NCBI RefSeq assembly: GCF_001514235.1
Contig: NZ_KQ948925.1
Span: forward strand, 621,469-685,468
Origin: Streptomyces caeruleatus
GTDB lineage: Bacteria > Actinomycetota > Actinomycetes > Streptomycetales > Streptomycetaceae
Direction: 5' to 3'
DNA length: 64,000 nucleotides
Shown: in pieces, positions 58,516 to 64,000 of the stretch
Numbering within the stretch: the stretch's first letter is position 1
How the letters are laid out: every line of letters begins with the position of its first letter
The notes under the pieces: model-generated
The model's input: the letters and a program-made list of their open reading frames with translations, nothing else
What the model was told of the DNA's origin: nothing
The model's database searches: none
Made by a program: the position numbers and the translations under genes

Positions 58516-59532
58516 ATGTCGAGAAAGCTCCTCAGCACCCTTCTCACCGCCGCCCTGGCCGCCGCCCTGGCGGCCTGCGGCTCCGTCAAGGACGACTCGA
58601 ACACCTCCTCCGACACCTCCGGAGACGCGAAGGCGGACTCCTCGTCCGCCTTCCCGGTGTCCATCAAGCACAAGTTCGGCACCACGAAGATCGCCAAGGC
58701 GCCCGAGCGGATCGTGGTGATCGGCAACGGCGGCACCGACGACATCGACGCGCTGTACGCCCTGGGTGTCACACCGGTCGCGGTCTCCAAGGACGCCCTC
58801 AGCAAGGACGGCGTCTACCCCTGGCTGAAGGACAGGATCGACACCGGGAAGACCGAGCTGCTCGACACGCTGACCGCCGTCGACTACGAGAAGGTCGCGT
58901 CCCTCCAGCCCGATCTGATCCTCGCCACCTCCGACTTCACCCTGGACAAGGACTACAAGAAGCTCGCCGCGGTGGCGCCGACCATCGGCTACGAGACGGC
59001 CTGGGGGCAGCAGACCTGGCAGGAGCACGTCCAGGTGGTCGCGCAGGCCGTCGGCAAGGAGGAGCGGGGCGCGCAGGTCATCAAGGAGACCGAGGACAGC
59101 ATCGCCGCGGTGCAGGAGAAGCACCCGAAGCTGCGGGGCAAGACCTACAGCCTGTCCATCGGCAACACTCCGGCGAAGATCTTCACGATCGCCTCCGAGG
59201 ACGACTTCGCCGCCAAGCTGATGAGCCAGGTCGGGATGGGTCTGACGCCGTCGGTGAAGAACATCAAGACGGTCAACGGCAGCCCGACCGGCGAGCTGTC
59301 CTTCGAGCAGCTCGACAAGCTCGACGCCGACCTGGTCGTCATCGCCTTCACCACACCGGATCTGAAGAAGGCGTTCGAGTCCAGTGACCTGGTGAAGAAC
59401 ATGGCCGCGGTGAAGGACGACCGGTACGTCGTCACCGACGTCGCGACCATCAGCCAGCTCCGCAGCCCGTCCGCGCTGGGCATCCCGTGGGCACTGAACA
59501 ACCTGGAGCCGGGCTTCGAGAAGCTCGACTGA
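58516..59532 (+). CDS. Siderophore ABC transporter substrate-binding lipoprotein
   Basis: A 338-residue lipoprotein. The signal peptide MSRKLLSTLLTAALAAALAA leads to lipobox cysteine C21, followed by a Ser/Thr/Asp-rich linker. The mature part is a FecB/FepB-type (type III) binding domain: PERIVVIGNGGTDDIDALYA, YEKVASLQPDLILATSDFTL and ITPxx-like GLTPSVKNIKTVNGSPTG, with the long backbone helix between the lobes. It would deliver a ferric siderophore to a FecCD-type permease, which is not present in the window. The iron box and neighbours tie it to the hydroxamate siderophore made here. Confidence 0.9.
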   Translation: MSRKLLSTLLTAALAAALAACGSVKDDSNTSSDTSGDAKADSSSAFPVSIKHKFGTTKIAKAPERIVVIGNGGTDDIDALYALGVTPVAVSKDALSKDGVYPWLKDRIDTGKTELLDTLTAVDYEKVASLQPDLILATSDFTLDKDYKKLAAVAPTIGYETAWGQQTWQEHVQVVAQAVGKEERGAQVIKETEDSIAAVQEKHPKLRGKTYSLSIGNTPAKIFTIASEDDFAAKLMSQVGMGLTPSVKNIKTVNGSPTGELSFEQLDKLDADLVVIAFTTPDLKKAFESSDLVKNMAAVKDDRYVVTDVATISQLRSPSALGIPWALNNLEPGFEKLD

Positions 59533-59550
59533 CCGCCCGAGGGGGGCGGC

Positions 59551-59594
59551 GGAGGAGGGGCTGGGGCACCTGCGGGCACCCCAGCCCCTCCTCC
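59551..59594. terminator. Bidirectional terminator between lipoprotein and NRPS genes
   Basis: A perfect 16-bp inverted repeat, GGAGGAGGGGCTGGGG and CCCCAGCCCCTCCTCC, with a 12-nt loop. It starts 18 bp after the lipoprotein stop and ends 10 bp before the NRPS stop on the opposite strand. Confidence 0.85.
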
Positions 59595-59604
59595 TCGTGT
59601 CTCC

Positions 59605-62600
59605 TCAGGTGTCCCGCAGCGCGGAGTCGATCTCCTCCGCCGACATGTCCTCGATCTCCAGGTGGATCGCGGCGACCTGTTCGAGCCGCCCGGCCGTCTC
59701 CTCCTCGGCGGAGAGCCGCTTGGCCATGCCACCGGCCGTGAGGGTCGCGAACAGGGAGCGTACGGACACCTCCGAGGTGTCCAGCGCCTCCCGCAGCCGG
59801 CCGACGATCACGGTCGCGAGGACCGAGTCGCCGCCGAGGGCGAAGAAACCGTCGTCGAGGCCGACGCGTTCGACGCCGAGGACGTCCTGCCAGACACGCG
59901 CCACGACCGTCTCCAGGGCGGTGCCGGGGGCCCGGTGCCGCTCCGCCTCGTCCACCTGCCACAGCTCCCGCACCGCACGCCGGTCGAGCTTGCCGTTGGG
60001 GGTGAGCGGGAGCTCCTCGGCCACGGTGATCCGGGCCGGGACCATGTGCGGCGGCAGCACGGAGCGCGCCCAGTCGCGCAGCTCCTCCTCGGCCGTGCCG
60101 GCGTCGGCGGCCACCGCGGCCGCCAGCTGGACGCCCTGCCCCCGGGTCAGCCCGGCGACGGCACGCCGTACGGCGCGGTGGCCCGCGAGCGCCGACTCGA
60201 CCTCGCCCAGTTCGATCCGGAAGCCACGCAGCTTGACCTGGTGGTCCCGGCGGCCGAGGAACTCCAGGGTGCCGTCCGGCCAGTACCGCGCCAGGTCACC
60301 GGTGCGGTACCAGCGCAGCCCGTCGGCCTCGGTGAACTTCTCGGCCGTACGGGACGGATCGGCCCGGTAGCCGAGGGCCACCCCGTCCCCGCCGATCCAC
60401 AACTCACCCGGTACCCAGTCCGGACAGTCCCGCCCGTGGCCGTCGACGACCCGGCAGCGGACGTTGCGCAACGGAGTCCCGTACGGCACCGCCCGCCAGT
60501 GCGCCGGGACTTGCCCCTCGGTCACCTCGCAGACCGTGGAGTGGATCGCGGTCTCCGTCGTCCCGCCCAACCCGGTGAACCGGCACCCGGGGGCCCGCTC
60601 CGCCAGCCGCCCCGGCAGGTCGGTGCCCACCCAGTCGCCGCCGAGCAACACGGCTCGCAGGCCGACGAGTTCGCCGGGCGCGGTGGCGAGCAGAAGCATG
60701 TCGAGGAGCGGGGGTGCGCAGTTGAGGACCGTCACTCCATGGGTGCGGACGAGGTCGGCCCACTGGCTCGCCTCGCGCCGGTCGTCCTCGTCGACCAGCA
60801 CGACGGCGCCGCCCGCGCTCAGCAGCCCGAAGACGTCGTAGACGGAGAGGTCGAAGTCCAGGGCGGACAGGGCGAGACAGCGGTCCGAAGTACCCACGCC
60901 GTAACGGTTGTTGAGGTCGTCGACGGTGTTCATTGCGGCCCGGTGCGGGACTTCGACGCCCTTGGGTTCGCCGGTGGAGCCGGAGGTGAACAGCACGTAC
61001 GCGGGCTGTTCCTCTTCCACGGTGAGCGGCTTCGCGACGGGTGCGGCGGTGCGCAGGGCCTCGGCGACGGGCAGGGCGTGGACGCCGGCGTCCTCGAACG
61101 GGCGTCCGTCGGTCAGCGCGACCCGGAACCCGGCGGTGGCGCGGATGCGGTCGCGGCGGGCGGGCGGCTGCTCGACGCCGATCGGCACGTACGCGGCGCC
61201 GGCGGCCAGCACGCCGAGGACCGCGGTGATCTGGTCGGGCCCCTTGGGGAGGCTGACCGCGACGGTGTCGCCGGGCCGCACGCCATGTGCCACGAGGACG
61301 GCTGCCGTACGCAGGGCGCGGTCCGCCAACTCGCCGTAGGACAGGGCTCCTTCGGTGGCCCACAGCAGGGCCGGAGCATCCGGCTGCTCGGCGGCGCGTT
61401 CGAAGAAGCCCTGGTGGAGCAGCCGGTGGCTGCGCGGGCCCTCGGTGGAGTTCACCTTGGCGCGGACCGCCGACTGCTCGGCGGGCAGCAGAGCGGGGAG
61501 CGGGCGGTCCCAGACCGTGTCGTCGGTGCCGAGCCGGGTGACGAGCCCGTGGAAGGCGGTGAACATCGCGTCGACCAGTCCGGCCGGGAAGGCGTCCTCG
61601 CGGACGTCCCAGTTGACCAGCAGTCCGCCGTCGACCTCGGTCACCTGGGCGTCGAGGAGCACCTGCGGCCCCTGGGAGATGATCCAGACGGGTTTGCCGA
61701 AGCACTTCCGTACGCCCGTGTCGAACAGTTCACCGAGGTTGAGGGCGCTGGTGAACACCACGGGCGCCAGGACCTGCTCGCCGCCCAGCCGGGACAGGTC
61801 GCGCAGCACCTCCACACCGGAGTAGTCGGAGTGCGCCGCGTCGGTGTGCATACGGTCCTGCAGGCGCCGTGCGTGATCGGTGAACGAGCCCGGTTCGGTC
61901 AGGTCGACGTCGAGCAGCACCGAGCTGGTGAAGTCGCCGACGAGCAGGTCGACGTCGGGGTGGGAGCCCCTGCGATCGAACATCGGGACGTTCAGCAGGA
62001 AGCGCGGCTGTCCGCTCCAGGCCGCCAGCACCTCCGAGAAGGCGGTCGCCACCGCCATGGCCGGGGTCAGCCCGTGCTGGTGGGCGCGGGCGGTCAGCCG
62101 CCGCTTCTCGTCCGGCGGCAGCCAGTGGTGCCGGCGGGTCACCCGCGTCGGGTCGGTGCGCTCGGCCTCGGGGACGAGCGGGAGTTCGGGGGCGCTGGGC
62201 AGTCCGGGTATCCGCTGCTGCCACCACCGCTGTGCCTGGTCGCGGCTCAGCCGCCGTACGTCCGCGCGCTCGGCGAGGTACTCCGGATAGCTGGTGCGGA
62301 TGGCCGGGAGCGGTGTGCCCGGGTCTTCGTACAGTTTGGCGAGGTCGGAGAGCAGCACCCGGTAGCTGAGCGCGTCGGCGGCGAGCATGTCGACGTCGAC
62401 GTGCAGTCGGCTCGTGCCGTCCGGCAGCAGCGACAGCCGCACGGAGAAGACCTCACCGGCCGCGATGTCCAGGCGGGCGTGCGAGGAGGAGTGGCGGACG
62501 TCCTCCAGCGCGGCCGCGGCCGCGTCGGCGTCCAGCGTGCGCAGGTCGTGAAGGACGGTCGCGGGGCCGGTGAGGTCGGGCAGGATCTGCTGGCGGCCGT

Positions 62601-63072
62601 CGTCGGTGAAGCGGGCGCGCAGCATGCCGTGGCGGGCCGCGAGGGCCCGTACGGCCGTGTCGAGGCGGCTTGGGTCGACGCCGGTGCCGTCGAACTCGAC
62701 GTAGAGGTGGGCGGCGACGGAGCCGAGGGTGGTCGCGTCGCCGCGGCCGATCCAGTACGCGTGCTGCATCACGGCCAGCGGGAACGGCTCGCGGGGTTCG
62801 GGCGCGGCGGGCGGCGGGGGCGGGGTCCGTTCGGCGGCCGGGACGTGGGCCGCGAGCAGCTCCCGCCAGGCGCGCAGGGTCGGTTCCTTGGCCAGTTCGG
62901 CGAAGCTGACCCGGACGCCCCGCTTGCGCCAGCCACCCGCGATCCTCATCAGGGTGATCGAGTCCAGGCCCCAGGCGATGAGGCTGTCGTCCTCGCTCGG
63001 CGCCGCCTTCGAGCCGAATGTGTCGGTGACCGAACGGAGCAGCTCGTCCGCGGTCGGGTGGTGCTGCGTCAC
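59605..63072 (-). CDS. Siderophore NRPS, domain order T-Cy-A-T
   Basis: A 1155-residue nonribosomal peptide synthetase. It has an N-terminal carrier domain (AWGLDSITLMRI, Ser near 37) and a heterocyclisation domain (about 85-500) with the Cy signature DxxxxDxxS in DVDMLAADALSYR near 227. An adenylation domain (about 540-1010) has FTSGSTGEPKG near 692, LGGTTETAIHS and YRTGDLARYWPDG. A second carrier (LGGDSVLATVIV, Ser near 1076) and a short acidic docking-like tail end the protein. By-eye specificity residues D-L-Y-N-L-G-L-I-H are nearest the cysteine-type code, so a thiazoline is likely; serine or threonine is not excluded. No thioesterase is present. The GTG at 63072 has GGAGG upstream, 26 bp after the upstream NRPS. 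Confidence 0.9.
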   Translation of the reverse strand: MTQHHPTADELLRSVTDTFGSKAAPSEDDSLIAWGLDSITLMRIAGGWRKRGVRVSFAELAKEPTLRAWRELLAAHVPAAERTPPPPPAAPEPREPFPLAVMQHAYWIGRGDATTLGSVAAHLYVEFDGTGVDPSRLDTAVRALAARHGMLRARFTDDGRQQILPDLTGPATVLHDLRTLDADAAAAALEDVRHSSSHARLDIAAGEVFSVRLSLLPDGTSRLHVDVDMLAADALSYRVLLSDLAKLYEDPGTPLPAIRTSYPEYLAERADVRRLSRDQAQRWWQQRIPGLPSAPELPLVPEAERTDPTRVTRRHHWLPPDEKRRLTARAHQHGLTPAMAVATAFSEVLAAWSGQPRFLLNVPMFDRRGSHPDVDLLVGDFTSSVLLDVDLTEPGSFTDHARRLQDRMHTDAAHSDYSGVEVLRDLSRLGGEQVLAPVVFTSALNLGELFDTGVRKCFGKPVWIISQGPQVLLDAQVTEVDGGLLVNWDVREDAFPAGLVDAMFTAFHGLVTRLGTDDTVWDRPLPALLPAEQSAVRAKVNSTEGPRSHRLLHQGFFERAAEQPDAPALLWATEGALSYGELADRALRTAAVLVAHGVRPGDTVAVSLPKGPDQITAVLGVLAAGAAYVPIGVEQPPARRDRIRATAGFRVALTDGRPFEDAGVHALPVAEALRTAAPVAKPLTVEEEQPAYVLFTSGSTGEPKGVEVPHRAAMNTVDDLNNRYGVGTSDRCLALSALDFDLSVYDVFGLLSAGGAVVLVDEDDRREASQWADLVRTHGVTVLNCAPPLLDMLLLATAPGELVGLRAVLLGGDWVGTDLPGRLAERAPGCRFTGLGGTTETAIHSTVCEVTEGQVPAHWRAVPYGTPLRNVRCRVVDGHGRDCPDWVPGELWIGGDGVALGYRADPSRTAEKFTEADGLRWYRTGDLARYWPDGTLEFLGRRDHQVKLRGFRIELGEVESALAGHRAVRRAVAGLTRGQGVQLAAAVAADAGTAEEELRDWARSVLPPHMVPARITVAEELPLTPNGKLDRRAVRELWQVDEAERHRAPGTALETVVARVWQDVLGVERVGLDDGFFALGGDSVLATVIVGRLREALDTSEVSVRSLFATLTAGGMAKRLSAEEETAGRLEQVAAIHLEIEDMSAEEIDSALRDT

Positions 63073-63098
63073 CGGTTCCTCCGAAGTCGTCCGTTGGC

Positions 63099-64000
63099 TC
63101 AGAATTCGTCGAGGTCGTGCTCGAAGTCGTCGAGGTCCTCCTGCGTCAGTTCGACCAAGGGGAGGTCCGACGGGGTGAGGCCACCGGCCGGCGTGTGCCG
63201 GGCCAGGCCGTGCAGGGCGTGTTCCCAGAGGCCGAGCAGGTCCCGTGCCTCGGCCTCGGTCAGGAAGGAGTCCGGCCAGGAGGCGGAGACGTGCAGCCGG
63301 ACACCGTCCGTCTCCTCTACGGCGACGGCGTTGATCTCCAGGCCGAGAACACTGGCCGGAGTCGGCACCCGGAGCATGGGGGCTTCGGGAGCGAGCTCCC
63401 ATGGCTCCTCCCGCGAGCCGGAGGCGGTGAAGCGGCCCAGGTAGTTGAAGAGGATCTGCGGCTGCGACAGTTTCTCCAGAACTGGTGCAGTGTCGGGGTT
63501 GAGGTGGCGCAGGAGGCCGTAGCCGATCCCGTGGTCGGGTACGGCGCGCAACTGCTCCTTGATCCGCTTGAGCGCGCTGCCCGCGGCCGGCCCTCCGGAC
63601 AGCGCGTCGTCCACGTCCAGCGGGCCGGGGTCGATGCCGACGGGGTGGAAGGTGGTGAACCAGCCGACGGTGGACGACAGATCGACGCCCTCGACGATGC
63701 CGTCCTCGCGCCCGTGCCCCTCAAGGCCGACCAGCAGCGCACGCCCGCTCAGGTCACCACGCCGCTCCCGCCAGGCCGTGGCGGCGAGGGCGAGGGCGGT
63801 GAGCAGGACGTCGGGGACGGCGGCGTGATAGGCGGCGGGCACGTCGGCCAGCAGGGGCTCGGTGAGGGCGGGTGGCAGCACCAGGCTGCGCTCCTGTGAC
63901 GTGGCCCCGGCGCCAGGGCTGCGGTCGATCAGCGGACGTGCGTCGTCCAACGCTCGTGTCCACCAAGCCAGTTCGTGTATCCGGTCGGGCTTGCGGGCCT
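63099..64000 (-). CDS. NRPS ending in an epimerisation domain, truncated by window edge
   Basis: Only the C-terminal 300 residues are visible; the frame is open to the last base. The segment is the second half of an E (epimerisation) domain: LLVGLEGHGREDGIVEGVDL, STVGWFTTFHPVGIDP, RAVPDHGIGYGLLRHL and QILFNYLGRF are the classic motifs E3 to E7. The protein ends in an acidic tail (ELTQEDLDDFEHDLDEF) that may dock with the next enzyme. An E domain in this place would deliver a D-configured residue to the T-Cy-A-T protein encoded directly downstream. Upstream modules are beyond the window. Confidence 0.9.
   Translation of the reverse strand, partial: ARKPDRIHELAWWTRALDDARPLIDRSPGAGATSQERSLVLPPALTEPLLADVPAAYHAAVPDVLLTALALAATAWRERRGDLSGRALLVGLEGHGREDGIVEGVDLSSTVGWFTTFHPVGIDPGPLDVDDALSGGPAAGSALKRIKEQLRAVPDHGIGYGLLRHLNPDTAPVLEKLSQPQILFNYLGRFTASGSREEPWELAPEAPMLRVPTPASVLGLEINAVAVEETDGVRLHVSASWPDSFLTEAEARDLLGLWEHALHGLARHTPAGGLTPSDLPLVELTQEDLDDFEHDLDEF

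Noticed and set aside
59662..63444. 1260-codon plus-strand frame opposite the NRPS
   Set aside because: Shadow of the NRPS; no recognisable domain.

Overview
The window reads as chromosomal DNA of a Streptomyces or very close relative. GC content and third-position GC are very high, GTG starts are common, and many genes belong to families typical of that genus: a SpoIIE-type phosphatase with an anti-sigma ATPase domain, a two-domain TerD protein, an Rv1733c-like membrane protein, a DUF6643-like Pro/Gln-rich protein, and ROK and DeoR sugar regulators. I see no rRNA, tRNA or CRISPR array. Gene calls rest on reading the translated frames and on family knowledge; no database search was run.

Layout. 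1-3340: an MFS permease cut by the left edge and a PAS-GAF-PP2C-HATPase phosphatase. 3341-5411: a decayed patch with a glycosidase tail, a Cas3-like helicase fragment, a broken IS21-type istB and a 7/13-bp tandem repeat; an intact small alpha/beta hydrolase lies inside it. 5412-6431: a LacI-family gene whose normal start position is ATA. 6514-11229: a GAF-LuxR regulator divergent from an acyl-CoA synthetase, acyl-CoA dehydrogenase and SDR operon (fatty or organic acid degradation). 11230-15560: a second, larger graveyard with remnants of a CocE-type esterase, an HSL-type esterase, an acyl-CoA ligase, a GH43-like enzyme and a PucR-type regulator, several with visible frameshifts and short tandem repeats. 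15991-20307: an MHS permease, a GAF-PucR regulator and a 3-hydroxybutyrate dehydrogenase-like SDR, which look like one catabolic unit.

20362-36827 is mostly chromosomal housekeeping and cell-envelope material: Nudix, Lnt, an O-antigen-ligase-like protein, an Asp/Glu racemase, an HpnB-like glycosyltransferase, TerD, MOSC, a beta-helix/AAA+ fusion, a large membrane hydrolase-like protein, DeoR and SRPBCC. 36824-40154 holds an OAT2-like argJ paralogue translationally coupled to an arginase-family gene, downstream of a Cds1-like PLP enzyme. 40491-49943 has an anti-sigma-like ATPase, an ABC exporter operon (SHOCT, ATPase and FtsX permease joined by ATGA overlaps) divergent from its TetR, then DUF4865, tautomerase, RpiB/LacAB, ROK and AlkB-like genes. 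50056-55856 has an RlmG-like methyltransferase, an amino-sugar set (agaS-kbaY with a divergent DeoR) and a GH15 enzyme.

55893-64000 is the left part of an iron-regulated siderophore locus: an isochorismatase-tail remnant, ornithine N5-hydroxylase (cchB-like), hydroxyornithine formyltransferase (cchA-like), a siderophore-binding lipoprotein, and two NRPS genes on the minus strand (one with T-Cy-A-T order, the other ending in an epimerisation domain and running off the window). DmdR/IdeR-like iron boxes sit in the cchB/cchA divergent promoter and upstream of the lipoprotein gene. Together they suggest a peptide siderophore with formyl-hydroxyornithine plus a heterocyclised Cys (or Ser/Thr) residue.
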